DNA from: Verrucomicrobiota bacterium
Lineage (GTDB): Bacteria; Verrucomicrobiota; Verrucomicrobiia; Opitutales; Opitutaceae
Length of the DNA stretch: 64,000 nucleotides
Direction: 5' to 3'
Assembly: GCA_023428905.1 (NCBI GenBank)
Contig: JAEYWP010000027.1
Location: 1-64,000 of the forward strand
How positions within the stretch are numbered: position 1 is the first letter of the stretch; each line of letters opens with the position of its first letter. Shown here piece by piece: positions 45,168 to 54,153 of the stretch. The notes below the pieces were generated by a model, which saw only the letters and a program-made list of their open reading frames with translations, was not told where the DNA came from and did no database searches. Both the position numbers and the translations under genes were made by a program.

Positions 45168-45656
45168 ATGAACCCTGTTCTCAAGCTCTTAATCGAAGGC
45201 GGCAGCCTCAACACGGCGCAGATGGCGCAGGTGCTGGGTTTGTCCGAACAAGAGATTAACAGTCATCTGGAACAGTTGAAGAAGGAGAAAATCTTCCTCG
45301 GCTGGCGTCCGGTGCTCGACCTTTCGAAGGACAGCGCCGCCGCAGCAGCCGTGCGTGCCGTGATCGAGGTGAAAATCACTCCGGAGCGCGGCGGCGGTTT
45401 TAATCGCCTGGCGGAGCGCATCAGCCGCTTCGACGAGGTGGAATCCTGTTTCCTGATGTCGGGCAGCTACGACCTGCTCGTTTTCGTCAGCGGAGAAAGC
45501 CTGCAGAAGGTCGCGAGTTTTGTATCCGAAAAGCTCTCCACCATCGAAGGCGTTCTCTCGACCGCCACCCACTTCATGCTCCGCTCGTATAAGGAGCAGG
45601 GCTTCCTGATGGACGTCGGCGGCGAAGAAAATGGCCGCCTGAAAGTCGCTCCCTAA
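45168..45656 (+). CDS. Lrp/AsnC-family transcriptional regulator
   Basis: A 162-residue feast/famine regulator. The N-terminal helix-turn-helix is NPVLKLLIEGGSLNTAQMAQVLGLSEQEINSHLEQLKKEKIFLGWRP. Residues 75-155 are the RAM/AsnC ligand domain (VIEVKITPERGGGF, VESCFLMSGSYDLLVFVSGESL, ATHFMLRSYKEQG). Length is typical. An aminotransferase gene follows 72 bases later in the same direction; such pairs are common, the amino acid serving as effector. A perfect dyad lies just upstream. Confidence 0.93.
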   Translation: MNPVLKLLIEGGSLNTAQMAQVLGLSEQEINSHLEQLKKEKIFLGWRPVLDLSKDSAAAAAVRAVIEVKITPERGGGFNRLAERISRFDEVESCFLMSGSYDLLVFVSGESLQKVASFVSEKLSTIEGVLSTATHFMLRSYKEQGFLMDVGGEENGRLKVAP

Positions 45657-45728
45657 CCTCCCAAGGGCGAGGCAGCCTTGGTTGCTGCCACGCGCGGCCA
45701 CGCCGCGCGTCTGCCCGCGACGACGACC

Positions 45729-46898
45729 ATGGACCCGAAACAGTTTATTGCGCGGCACGTCATCGACCTGCCGAAGTCCGGCATTCGCGACTTCTTCGAA
45801 ATTGTCGCGAAGATGAAGGACGTGATTTCCCTCGGCATCGGAGAACCCGATTTCGACACGCCCTGGCACATCCGTGAGGCCGCGATTTACGCCCTCGAAA
45901 AGGGCAAGACCCATTACACCTCCAACCTGGGCTTGATCGAGCTCCGGCGGGCGATCAGCAAGTATGTGGAAAAGAACTTCCACGTCAGCTACCGGCCCGA
46001 GGACGAAGTCATCGTCACGGTGGGTGTTTCCGAGGCGCTCGACATCGCCTTTCGCGCCCTGATCAACCCGGGCGACAAGGTGATGTTTCACCAGCCGTGT
46101 TACGTCAGTTACCACCCCAGTGTGACCCTGGCGCACGGAATCGCAGTGCCGGTCCCGACGTATGCAAAGGACAACTTCGCGCTCACCGCGGAGGCCCTGC
46201 GCGAAGCCTGGCAGCCGGGCTGCAAACTTCTCGTCCTCAACCTTCCCTGCAATCCGACCGGCGGCACCTGCTCGCGGGCTCAGATCGAAGCCATCGCGGC
46301 GTTTGCGCGGGAGAAGGACCTGCTCGTCCTCAGCGATGAGATCTACTCCGAGCTCACCTTCGAGGGCGAACACGTCAGCATCGCCAGCCTTCCCGGTATG
46401 CAGGAGCGGACGATTTTCCTGCACGGTTTCTCCAAGGCCTTTGCCATGACGGGCTGGCGCATCGGCTACGCCTGCGGCCCGGCGGACCTGATCGAGGCAA
46501 TGATGAAGGTGCACCAGTACTCGATGATGTGCGCGTCCATCATCAGCCAGGAAGGTGCCCTCGAGGCGCTGGTCCGTGGCGAGGACGGGATGAAGGCCAT
46601 GCGCGAGCAATATCACCGCCGTCGCGACTACATCGTTCGCCGGCTGAATGGCTCGGGGCTTGCCTGCCATCTGCCGCGCGGTTCGTTCTACGCGTTCCCC
46701 TCCGTCGCCCAAACCGGGCTGAGCGAGAAGGATTTCGCCGTCGGCCTCCTTCAGGCCGAGCGCGTCGCGGTGGTCCCGGGAGCGGCCTTCGGTGCAAACG
46801 GGGTCGGCTTTGTCCGCGCCTGCTTTGCCACCAGTTACGAACAGCTGATCGAAGCCGCTGACCGGATCGACCGCTACGTCCAGACCTTGCGTCGATAA
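45729..46898 (+). CDS. Class I/II PLP aminotransferase (aspartate/aromatic-like)
   Basis: A 389-residue fold-type I aminotransferase. Motifs: SLGIGEPDFDTP, YTSNLGLIELRRAIS, VGVSEALDIAF, NLPCNPTGG, LVLSDEIYSEL and FLHGFSKAFAMTGWRIGYA, with Lys236 as Schiff-base lysine. RGSFYAFPS and VRACFATSYEQL (substrate-carboxylate arginine) close it. Specificity cannot be read; aspartate, alanine or aromatic types are all possible. It is paired with the Lrp-like regulator, which may sense its substrate. Another ORF upstream in frame exists, but MDPKQFIARHVIDLP at 45729 is the natural start. Confidence 0.93.
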   Translation: MDPKQFIARHVIDLPKSGIRDFFEIVAKMKDVISLGIGEPDFDTPWHIREAAIYALEKGKTHYTSNLGLIELRRAISKYVEKNFHVSYRPEDEVIVTVGVSEALDIAFRALINPGDKVMFHQPCYVSYHPSVTLAHGIAVPVPTYAKDNFALTAEALREAWQPGCKLLVLNLPCNPTGGTCSRAQIEAIAAFAREKDLLVLSDEIYSELTFEGEHVSIASLPGMQERTIFLHGFSKAFAMTGWRIGYACGPADLIEAMMKVHQYSMMCASIISQEGALEALVRGEDGMKAMREQYHRRRDYIVRRLNGSGLACHLPRGSFYAFPSVAQTGLSEKDFAVGLLQAERVAVVPGAAFGANGVGFVRACFATSYEQLIEAADRIDRYVQTLRR

Positions 46899-46939
46899 AC
46901 CGCCCGTTGATGGTTTGCGATCGATGATCTATGACAGGC

Positions 46940-46959
46940 GGCCTCCTAAAAAGGGGGCC
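46940..46959 (+). terminator. Possible terminator after the aminotransferase
   Basis: GGCCTCC (46940-46946) and GGGGGCC (46953-46959) pair over seven bases with one G-T wobble and a TAAAAA loop. Only two T follow directly, so strength is uncertain. Confidence 0.4.
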
Positions 46960-47009
46960 TTCCTCGTCCGAAGTCAGACGTCATAAATCTCCCGATCAAA
47001 AAACTCCCG

Positions 47010-48488
47010 ATGTCCCGTACCGTTGCCATTGTCGGCCGACCCAATGTCGGCAAAAGCCGCCTGTTTAATCGACTGGCCCGGAAGCGCATTTCCATCGTGC
47101 ACGATCAGCCGGGTGTCACACGGGATGTGATCACCACCGAGATCGAGGAGGGGGCGTTTACCCTGCTCGACTCCGGAGGCATCGGGTTGAAGGGCGGCGA
47201 CACCCCGTCCCAGCTCATCGCCGCCTCGGAGGAGCAGGTCGACTTCGCCATGGAGACGGCGAACCTGATCCTCTTCGTCATCGACGGCCTCAGTGGCGTC
47301 ACCTCGCTGGACGAACTGATCTCCTCCCGCCTGCGTCGCAGCGAGAAGCCCGTCCTCCTGGTGGTGAACAAGGCGGACTTCAACGACGACAAGATCGAAC
47401 TGGCCGATGCCTACAAGCTCGGCCTCGGCGAACCCCTCCGCGTATCGGCCGAACACGGACGCGGGGAGGAGGAATTGCGCGCCGCCATCCTCGCAAAGCT
47501 CGGGCCGGCACCGGCGCCGGAGGCAGAGGTGACCAAGACCGCGGACGACCCGCTCTGCGTCTGTTTTATCGGCCGGCCCAATGTCGGGAAATCCTCCCTC
47601 AGCAACCGGCTCCTGAAGAGTGACCGCCTGATCGTGAGCGATGTCCCAGGCACCACCCGCGACGCGGTGGAACTGCCGTTCACCTTCCGCGGACGCGACG
47701 GGAAAATGTATCCGTTTCGCCTGATCGACACCGCCGGCATCAAGGCCGCGACCAAGCTGGCATCGCCGGTCGAATATTTCTCACGCCTGCGGTCGCTCGA
47801 TGCGATCAAGCAGACGGACGTCGTCTTCATGGTTCTCGACGCCATGGAAGGGGTCACCCAGCAGGACAAGGCCATCGCCGGCGAAGTGATCAAGGAGGGC
47901 AAACCGATCGTGATCGTGGTCAACAAGTGGGACCTTGTTCACGCCGCCTTCCGCCAGCCGGAAGGCGTCCAAGGCTACGAAAACGAACGTGAGTTTCGCG
48001 AGAAGTTCGAGAAGGCGCTGTTCGACCGCCTCTTTTTCACCCCCGGTGCGCCGGTGGTGTTTGTCTCTGCGATGAGCGGTTATGAAGTCGACCGCATGCT
48101 TAACGCCGCGGTGAAGCTTAACCGGCAGCTCGATACAAAGCTGTCCACTGCCCGCCTGAACCAGACCTTGATCCAATTGGCGGACCGCACCCCACCTCCA
48201 GCGATCGCGGGCCGCCGTTTCCGCATCTATTACGCCACCCAGACGGGCAACCGTCCGTTCCGCATCCGAATCTTCTGCAATCGCGAGGAGAAGCTCACCG
48301 AAAGTTACCGGCGCTATCTGGAGGCGGGCATCGTGTCGGAATTCGGCCTCAACGGATGTCCGATGTATTTCGATCTCGTTGGCAAAAAGCGCGACGACGA
48401 CCGCCGCGGCGGGCGAGGGGGCGGCGAAGGCCGGTCCGAACGCCCCGCCAGAGCCGACGACGACAGCTTCGACACGATCGAAGACTGA
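47010..48488 (+). CDS. der: Ribosome-assembly GTPase Der (EngA)
   Basis: Double-GTPase needed for 50S assembly. Two G domains, first P-loop GRPNVGKS at 9-16 and second at 188-195, with DSGGIG and DTAGIK switch motifs and NKAD and NKWD base motifs. The C-terminal KH-like domain (PPPAIAGRRFRIYYATQTGNRP) binds rRNA. The last 30 residues are a charged tail (KKRDDDRRGGRGGGEGRSER) richer in Arg/Gly/Asp than usual. Length of 492 matches the family. Confidence 0.97.
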   Translation: MSRTVAIVGRPNVGKSRLFNRLARKRISIVHDQPGVTRDVITTEIEEGAFTLLDSGGIGLKGGDTPSQLIAASEEQVDFAMETANLILFVIDGLSGVTSLDELISSRLRRSEKPVLLVVNKADFNDDKIELADAYKLGLGEPLRVSAEHGRGEEELRAAILAKLGPAPAPEAEVTKTADDPLCVCFIGRPNVGKSSLSNRLLKSDRLIVSDVPGTTRDAVELPFTFRGRDGKMYPFRLIDTAGIKAATKLASPVEYFSRLRSLDAIKQTDVVFMVLDAMEGVTQQDKAIAGEVIKEGKPIVIVVNKWDLVHAAFRQPEGVQGYENEREFREKFEKALFDRLFFTPGAPVVFVSAMSGYEVDRMLNAAVKLNRQLDTKLSTARLNQTLIQLADRTPPPAIAGRRFRIYYATQTGNRPFRIRIFCNREEKLTESYRRYLEAGIVSEFGLNGCPMYFDLVGKKRDDDRRGGRGGGEGRSERPARADDDSFDTIED

Positions 48489-48650
48489 AGTGGGAGATTA
48501 TGATTTAGGATCTTGATTCTTGATTTGGACAAACGCGGGTGCGGGCAGCGAAAGCAAGAGGTCGTGTACGCGATCCGCGGAGGTTCGCCGCAGCGAAACT
48601 CGCATTATGCCCAAACCATAAATCATACATTGTAGATCATATATTCCCGG
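48489..48650. other. AT-rich spacer with TTGATT-type repeats and a distant inverted pair
   Basis: This 162-base gap has unusual AT-rich ends. Near 48497-48530 TTGATT/TGATTT units recur, and ATGATTTA near the left end matches TAAATCAT about 110 bases later in inverted order. No ORF or RNA gene is apparent. It probably holds the fmt promoter; the repeat may be a family of intergenic elements. Confidence 0.3.
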
Positions 48651-49658
48651 ATGTTTTCTCCTTTGCGCGTTGTCTTCCTCGGGTCTGATCCGATCGCCCT
48701 GCCGATGCTTGAATGGCTGGTGGGCCAGGCGGAGGTGCCGGTCGCGCTGGTGGCGGTGTACACCCAGCCGGATCGTGCAGTCGGGCGCGGACAGCAGATT
48801 GTGGCAAATGGGATCAAAGTCTGGGCCGCCGCGCGGGGGGGGCCGGTCCTCCAGCCGGAAAAATTGACGGACGAGGTGCGGGATGGATTGGCCGCGTATC
48901 GACCCGACCTGGCGTTGGTGATGGCTTACGGGCATATCCTCAAGGACGCGTTTATCGCCACCCCACGCCTGGGTACCCTCAACTTTCATGCGTCCATCCT
49001 GCCGAAACTGCGCGGCGCCTCGCCCATCCAGACTGCGGTGGCCACGGGACAAACGGAGACGGGCGTTTCACTGATGCGGATCGTCCGGCGTCTCGATGCG
49101 GGACCGGTGGCCGACGTGGAACGTGTGCCGATCCATCGGCTGGATACAGCGGCCGACGTCGAGGCCAGGCTCGCCCAGGCGTGTGTGCCTCTTCTGGCGA
49201 GAAACCTGCCCGCCGCCGCGGCGGGTAATCTGCGGTTTGCCGATCAGGACGACGCTGGGGCGACCTACTGCCGGCGCCTGGTGAAGGCGGACGGCGTGCT
49301 GGATTTTTCTGCCCCCGCAATGGAGCTGGCCGCGCGGATCAACGGACTTTTTCCCTGGCCCGGGTGTGCGGTCGCGATGCGGGATCAAACGATCAAACTG
49401 GGGCTGGCCGAAGTCGGCGAACCAGGCCCCACGGGCGTCCCGGGCACCGTGCTGGGCGAGCGCGACGGAGCCCTTGAAGTCGCCACCGCCCAGGGCGTCT
49501 TGCGCCTGTTGAGGCTCCAGCGTCCGGGCGCACGAATGCTGGCCGCCCGCGAGTTTCTGCGAGGATTCCCGGTCCAGCCAGGCACGGTCCTTCCGTCCGC
49601 AGCCATGCCTGCGCTGACTGCCCTGAAACCCTCGGCCTTTGTGACGCCTCAAACCTGA
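48651..49658 (+). CDS. fmt: Methionyl-tRNA formyltransferase
   Basis: Formylates initiator Met-tRNA with 10-formyl-THF. The 335 residues show FLGSDPIALPMLEWL, TQPDRAVGRG, NFHASILPKLRGASP with catalytic Asn111 and His113, and RRLDAGPV with Asp149. The C-terminal tRNA-binding domain spans about 210-320 (INGLFPWPGCAVAM). Length is slightly above E. coli (315). The usual partner def is not in the window; fmt stands alone after der. Confidence 0.96.
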   Translation: MFSPLRVVFLGSDPIALPMLEWLVGQAEVPVALVAVYTQPDRAVGRGQQIVANGIKVWAAARGGPVLQPEKLTDEVRDGLAAYRPDLALVMAYGHILKDAFIATPRLGTLNFHASILPKLRGASPIQTAVATGQTETGVSLMRIVRRLDAGPVADVERVPIHRLDTAADVEARLAQACVPLLARNLPAAAAGNLRFADQDDAGATYCRRLVKADGVLDFSAPAMELAARINGLFPWPGCAVAMRDQTIKLGLAEVGEPGPTGVPGTVLGERDGALEVATAQGVLRLLRLQRPGARMLAAREFLRGFPVQPGTVLPSAAMPALTALKPSAFVTPQT

Positions 49659-49774
49659 GGCGATCGGGTGCCGAGTTCGCTGTGAGTTCGCTGGGAGGCT
49701 GAGCGTCGCTGGGAGGCTGGATTCGGACGTTGCGATCTTTCTGTTCACTGCCAACGCCTGGCCGACGCAGCGGC

Positions 49775-49807
49775 TTGGCGGCCGAGAATTAGCCTAGCCT
49801 AAATTTA
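49775..49807 (+). promoter_or_regulatory. Putative promoter and DtxR/MntR-like operator of the metal operon
   Basis: TTGGCG (49775-49780) and TAAATT (49800-49805) could be -35 and -10 boxes, 19 bases apart. They overlap TTAGCCTAGCCTAAATTTA (49789-49807), which resembles the DtxR/IdeR consensus TTAGGTTAGCCTAACCTAA in its left and central parts. A fused DtxR-like domain is encoded in this operon (52716-54152), making the match meaningful but unproved. Confidence 0.4.
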
Positions 49808-49846
49808 TTCTTTGACTTTAATTCGCACCGCTCTTTCTTCGGTGCC

Positions 49847-50755
49847 ATGTCTCGCACCGGGATTCTGATTTTCACCCTTTTGGCTTGGTTGGGGACGGGT
49901 GTGGCGGGTTTCGCCGCTCCGCTTCGGGTCGCTGCCACCACGGGCATGGTCGGAGACCTCGTGCGGCAGGTGGGCGGGAGCGAGATTTCTCTCGAGGTCC
50001 TGATGGGGCCAGGCGTGGATCCGCATCTCTACAAGGCGACGGCCTCCGATGTCGTCACACTCCGGCGTGCGGATGTGATTTTTTACAACGGGCTGCTGCT
50101 CGAGGGAAAGATGACGGAGGTGTTTGAGCGGATGGCCAAACAGAAGGAGCGGGTGCATGCGATCACGGAGGAACTGCCCAGGGACCGGCTTTTGGGATCA
50201 CAGGACTATGCGGGCCACCCCGATCCGCATGTCTGGTTTGATGTGGACCTTTGGTCGCAGTGCCTCCCGCTGATCCAGCGGCGGCTCACGGAGGCCCGTC
50301 CGGAAAAAGCCGCCGTGTTTGCCGCTAATGCAGCGGCGGCGCGGGAGCGGCTCGCCGCCCTCCATGCTTGGGCACAGGAGACCGCAAGCTCCCTGCCGGC
50401 GGCCCAGCGTGTGCTGGTCACCAGCCATGACGCCTACAACTATTTCGGTCGTGCGTACGGTTTCGAGGTCATCGGGCTGCAGGGCATTTCCACCGTGACC
50501 GAAGCGGCACTCAGCGACATGGCGCGCCTCACCGACCTCATTCGGGAACGAGGAATCAAGGCCATCTTCGTCGAGTCGAGTGTGTCCCACGGGACAATCG
50601 AGCGGATATCCGCCGACACGGGGGTGAAGATCGGCGGCGAGCTGTTCTCCGATGCCATGGGGACTCCGGGTGAAATGGAAAATGGATACGACCTCGGCAC
50701 CTACGAGGGCATGATCCGCCACAACCTGACGACCATCCGCAACGGGCTGCGATGA
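49847..50755 (+). CDS. Metal ABC transporter substrate-binding protein (TroA/ZnuA cluster)
   Basis: Periplasmic cluster-A-I binding protein of 302 residues with signal peptide (ILIFTLLAWLGTGVAGFAA). Ligands in order: His60 in GPGVDPHLYKAT, His128 in HPDPHVWFD, His194 in VTSHDAYNYF and Asp269 in GELFSDAMG. His-His-His-Asp is the TroA/ZnuA type, whereas PsaA/MntC carry Glu as third ligand; TroA itself binds both Zn and Mn. The acidic His-rich loop of ZnuA is absent. The stop overlaps the porin start by four bases. Zn, Mn or Fe are all possible substrates. Confidence 0.94.
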   Translation: MSRTGILIFTLLAWLGTGVAGFAAPLRVAATTGMVGDLVRQVGGSEISLEVLMGPGVDPHLYKATASDVVTLRRADVIFYNGLLLEGKMTEVFERMAKQKERVHAITEELPRDRLLGSQDYAGHPDPHVWFDVDLWSQCLPLIQRRLTEARPEKAAVFAANAAAARERLAALHAWAQETASSLPAAQRVLVTSHDAYNYFGRAYGFEVIGLQGISTVTEAALSDMARLTDLIRERGIKAIFVESSVSHGTIERISADTGVKIGGELFSDAMGTPGEMENGYDLGTYEGMIRHNLTTIRNGLR

Positions 50756-51924
50756 AGGCACCTCTTTTAGACGCCGCTGTTGCCCGCGCCGTCCTTCTCG
50801 CCGGTGCGACCGCCTGCGTCGCGGTCGCGGCGGAACCGCCTGAGGAGACATCCGCCATCAACCCGTTCGCAAGCTACACCCTCGATGGGCTGCGCGTTTT
50901 CCACGGTGGGTTGTCGGGCGGGGAGACGCTCGCCGGGCTGGTCGACTTTGGCGCCACCGTAGACCTCGCTCGGCTGTGGCAGGGCGGCCGGGGTGAACTG
51001 TTGGTACATGGCCTTTACTTTCACGGCGACGACCCTAGCGCGGAGCTGGTGGGTGACTTTGCCTACCTGGACAACATCGTCGCCTCCGGAGGAGTACGGC
51101 TGTATCAGCTCGTGTATCAATGGGAAGACGACGCGGGGGGATTCCGTGTCGGACTCACCTCGGTGGACGAGGATTTTGGCAGCTGTGAAACGGCGGCGCT
51201 TTTCATCAACAGTGCCTTCGGGCCCATCCAGACGCTCAGTGTAAACAGCGGTCTCGCCATCTGGCCGCTGAATGCGCTCGGAACCGTGGTTCATCGCCAT
51301 GTCGGGCAAGGCGGCTTTGTCCGCGCCGGGGTTTATGACGGCGTGGCCGAGCCGGAGGAGGGGAGCAACCGCGGCACACGCCACCACCTGAATGCGAAGG
51401 ACGGCTTTCTCGCCCACGTGGATCTCGGCCATACCTGGGGATCCTCCGATACCCCGGGGGCCGCGAGCCTCGGTGGCTGGTGGCACACGGGCCGGACCGA
51501 GCGCCACGGCGACGGGCAGACGGTGCGTGGAAACTATGGGCTGCACGTCACCCTCGAACAGGCGCTTGACCGTGACGGAGCGTGGCGCGGGTTTGCCCGC
51601 GCCGGGTATTCACCGCGCCAGGACCGCAGTTACGTACGGCTCCAGTTCGACACCGGCGTGGTCGCGACCGGGCAGTGGTTTGGCAGGGAGGAGGATCAGA
51701 TCGGCTTCGGCCTTTTCCATACGTCCTTCAGCGATGATTATGTCAGAACCCGTCGCAGCGCGGGTGATGCCGTCGCTGCGACCGAAACCGGGCTGGAGCT
51801 GACCTATTCGCTTTCCCTCGGCCGCGGCGTCACCCTGCAGCCGGACCTGCAGTACCTTTTCTCTCCGCATGAAGGCGGCGACGATGCGCTGGTCGGCATC
51901 CTTCGTTTTTACGTGGAACTCTGA
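50752..51924 (+). CDS. OprB-like outer-membrane porin of the metal-uptake operon
   Basis: A 390-residue beta-barrel protein with N-terminal signal (LLAGATACVAVAAEP). Alternating strands appear throughout (GELLVHGLYFHGDDPS, LGGWWHTGR, YVRLQFDTGVVATGQWFGREEDQIG) and the C-terminus ends in aromatic-type FYVEL, as for outer-membrane insertion. The layout resembles carbohydrate-selective porins (OprB), but its place inside a metal ABC operon, with ATGA overlap to the binding-protein gene, suggests it passes Zn or Mn across the outer membrane. That role is inference. Confidence 0.85.
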   Translation: MKAPLLDAAVARAVLLAGATACVAVAAEPPEETSAINPFASYTLDGLRVFHGGLSGGETLAGLVDFGATVDLARLWQGGRGELLVHGLYFHGDDPSAELVGDFAYLDNIVASGGVRLYQLVYQWEDDAGGFRVGLTSVDEDFGSCETAALFINSAFGPIQTLSVNSGLAIWPLNALGTVVHRHVGQGGFVRAGVYDGVAEPEEGSNRGTRHHLNAKDGFLAHVDLGHTWGSSDTPGAASLGGWWHTGRTERHGDGQTVRGNYGLHVTLEQALDRDGAWRGFARAGYSPRQDRSYVRLQFDTGVVATGQWFGREEDQIGFGLFHTSFSDDYVRTRRSAGDAVAATETGLELTYSLSLGRGVTLQPDLQYLFSPHEGGDDALVGILRFYVEL

Positions 51925-51927
51925 GCC

Positions 51928-52713
51928 ATGACCTCTCCGTCCTCCATTCCCACCCTCGAAGTCCACGACCTCACGGTGGCCTATCACAAGAAGCCCGTCC
52001 TTTGGGGCATCGACCTCGCCGTGCCCGCAGGCCGTCTGGTGGGGATCGTGGGACCCAATGGCGCGGGCAAATCGACCTTCATCAAGGCCTGCATGGGCCT
52101 GCTCCCGCTGGCGAGCGGCTGGGTGAAGTTTTTCGGCGAGCCTCTGGCCCGCTCGGCCACGCGGATCGGGTACGTGCCGCAGCGCGAATCGGTCGACTGG
52201 GACTTTCCAGTCAATGTCATGGATGTGGTCTTGATGGGCCGTTATGGCCGCCTGGGCCTGTTCCGACGGCCCCGCAAGGCGGATCGGGAGGTCGCGCGTG
52301 CGTGCCTTGAGAAGGTCCAGATGCTCCCGTTTGCGGACCGCCAGATTTCCAATCTGTCCGGCGGACAGCAGCAGCGGGTTTTCCTCGCCCGGGCACTCGC
52401 GCAGGAAGCCGAGCTCTATTTTATGGACGAGCCGTTCGCCGGGGTGGATGCCACGACGGAGGCGGCGATCATTGCGGTGCTGCGCGAACTGCGGGACCGG
52501 GGCAAAACCATCCTCGTCGTGCACCATGATCTTCCCACCGCGCGGCAGTACTTCGACATGCTGCTGTTGTTGAACATGCGCCTGGTGGCATTCGGTCCCA
52601 CCGCCGAGGTGTTCACCGGAGAGTATTTGCAGCAGACCTACGGAGGACGCCTCAGCATCCTCGCCGAGGTGGCCGAGGCGCTCGGAGCGACCACCACCCG
52701 AAATCACCCGTGA
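51928..52713 (+). CDS. Metal ABC transporter ATPase
   Basis: A 261-residue ABC ATPase. Walker A GPNGAGKST, Q-loop VPQRESVDWDFPV, signature LSGGQQQRVFLARAL, Walker B LYFMDEPFAGVD, switch VHHDL. QRESVDWDFPV is typical of the Mn/Zn/Fe cluster (MntB, SitB, YcdI). It starts three bases after the porin stop and its own stop overlaps the following permease region. The next two genes are its membrane partners. Confidence 0.95.
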   Translation: MTSPSSIPTLEVHDLTVAYHKKPVLWGIDLAVPAGRLVGIVGPNGAGKSTFIKACMGLLPLASGWVKFFGEPLARSATRIGYVPQRESVDWDFPVNVMDVVLMGRYGRLGLFRRPRKADREVARACLEKVQMLPFADRQISNLSGGQQQRVFLARALAQEAELYFMDEPFAGVDATTEAAIIAVLRELRDRGKTILVVHHDLPTARQYFDMLLLLNMRLVAFGPTAEVFTGEYLQQTYGGRLSILAEVAEALGATTTRNHP

Positions 52714-52715
52714 CG

Positions 52716-54152
52716 ATGAGCCGCTTTCACATGGGCTGGGTTGGGGTCGCCTTCGTCGCCCTGCTCCCCGTCAACCTCCTCGCTGCCCGGGTGGCCGACG
52801 TGACCGACGTGAGCACGATGAATCAGTTCCTCCGGTTCATCTCGCTGCGCGACCCGTCCCTGCGGTTTGCCCTTCTCGGCGCCGTGCTGCTGGGGGTGGG
52901 CTGCGGGCTGCTTGGCAGTTTCATCGTGGTGCGCAAGATGGCCCTGATGGGGGACGCCCTTTCGCACGCCGTTCTTCCCGGCGTGGCGGGCGGCTTCCTC
53001 TGGAACATGACCAAGGACCCGCTGGCGATCTTCGTTGGGGCGACGATTGCGGGCTTGCTCGGCACGGCCACGGTCAGCGCGATCACCCGGACAACGCGGA
53101 TCAAGGAGGACGCGGCGCTGGGCCTGGTGCTGGCCTCCTTCTTCGGCATCGGCCTGTGCCTGCAGTCGATGCTGCAAAACCTGCCCACCGGAAACAAAAG
53201 CGGGCTGGACAAGTTCATGTTCGGCCAAGCGGCCGCGATCGATCGTGCCGATGTGCTGTTGATGGCGGTGGTGACGGGAGCGGCGATCGTGCTGGTCACC
53301 CTGTTCTACAAGGAGCTGCTCTCTACCAGCTTTGACGAGGCCTTCGCGCGGGCCAGCGGCCTGCCGGCTCGGTGGGTTCACCATGGCCTGATGACCCTCC
53401 TGGCAATGGCGATCGTGGTCGCTCTCCAGGCGGTCGGGGTGGTTCTCGTATCTGCGATGCTGATCACCCCGGCGGCTGCCGCCTACCTGCTCACCGATCG
53501 TCTGCACCGCATGGTGGTGTATTCGGCTGTCTTCGGGGTCGTTGCGGGCATCCTCGGCGCGTTTGTCTCCTTCCTTGGTCAAGGCCTGCCGACCGGCCCC
53601 CTGATCGTCATCGCGGCGAGCACGATCTTTCTCGGAGCCTTCCTCTTCGCCCCGCAGCACGGGATCCTCGCGCGCTACCGGAGGCAGCGCCACACCGCCG
53701 GACGTACCCGCCGGGAGAATACCCTGAAGGCCATCTTCCATGTCTGGGAGGACGACGGCGCCCGGGAGGAGGGTGTCACCCTGCAGGCGCTGGCAGAACG
53801 GCGTCGCGGCACGCTGGCCGAGGTGGAGGCGGAAGTGAGGCAGCTGACCCGGCACGGTCTGGCGACCCAGGTGGGGCCGATGGTCTATTTCACCCCTGCC
53901 GGCCGGCTGCGCAGCGCGCAGATCGTGCGCAATCATCGCCTGTGGGAACTCTACCTCACCCACAGCGCCAACATCCCGGCCGACCACGTGCATGAGGATG
54001 CCGAGCGGATCGAACACGTCCTCGGCGAAGACGTGGTGCGGCAGCTGGAGCGCAAGCTTGGTTACGCCGCGCGTGACCCGCACGGCAAACCCATCCCGAG
54101 TTCGCGCGACATGCACCGCGACGCCGGCCTTTCCGGGGAGGCGCGACCCTGA
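52716..54152 (+). CDS. Metal ABC permease fused to a DtxR/MntR-like regulator domain
   Basis: A 478-residue protein. The first about 300 residues are a cluster-3 (ABC-3) permease with eight or so membrane helices (GVGCGLLGSFIVVRKMALMGDALSHAVLPG). Residues about 330-478 are soluble and match the iron-dependent repressor family: a winged helix (GVTLQALAERRRGTLAEVEAEV, QLTRHGLA), then QIVRNHRLWELYLTHSANIPADHVHEDAERIEHVLG, with His407, Glu430, Glu433 and His434 at the metal-site positions of MntR (His77, Glu99, Glu102, His103), ending DPHGKPIPSS. A cytoplasmic metal-sensing domain on the pump could gate uptake or bind DNA. A GTG at 52710 is an alternative start with four-base overlap. Confidence 0.92.
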   Translation: MSRFHMGWVGVAFVALLPVNLLAARVADVTDVSTMNQFLRFISLRDPSLRFALLGAVLLGVGCGLLGSFIVVRKMALMGDALSHAVLPGVAGGFLWNMTKDPLAIFVGATIAGLLGTATVSAITRTTRIKEDAALGLVLASFFGIGLCLQSMLQNLPTGNKSGLDKFMFGQAAAIDRADVLLMAVVTGAAIVLVTLFYKELLSTSFDEAFARASGLPARWVHHGLMTLLAMAIVVALQAVGVVLVSAMLITPAAAAYLLTDRLHRMVVYSAVFGVVAGILGAFVSFLGQGLPTGPLIVIAASTIFLGAFLFAPQHGILARYRRQRHTAGRTRRENTLKAIFHVWEDDGAREEGVTLQALAERRRGTLAEVEAEVRQLTRHGLATQVGPMVYFTPAGRLRSAQIVRNHRLWELYLTHSANIPADHVHEDAERIEHVLGEDVVRQLERKLGYAARDPHGKPIPSSRDMHRDAGLSGEARP

Positions 54153-54153
54153 C

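Noticed and set aside
49741..49847. Mn or Zn riboswitch in the leader of the metal operon
   Set aside because: A GC hairpin is present near 49756-49780, but it precedes the presumed promoter and lacks any yybP-ykoY-like conserved loops.
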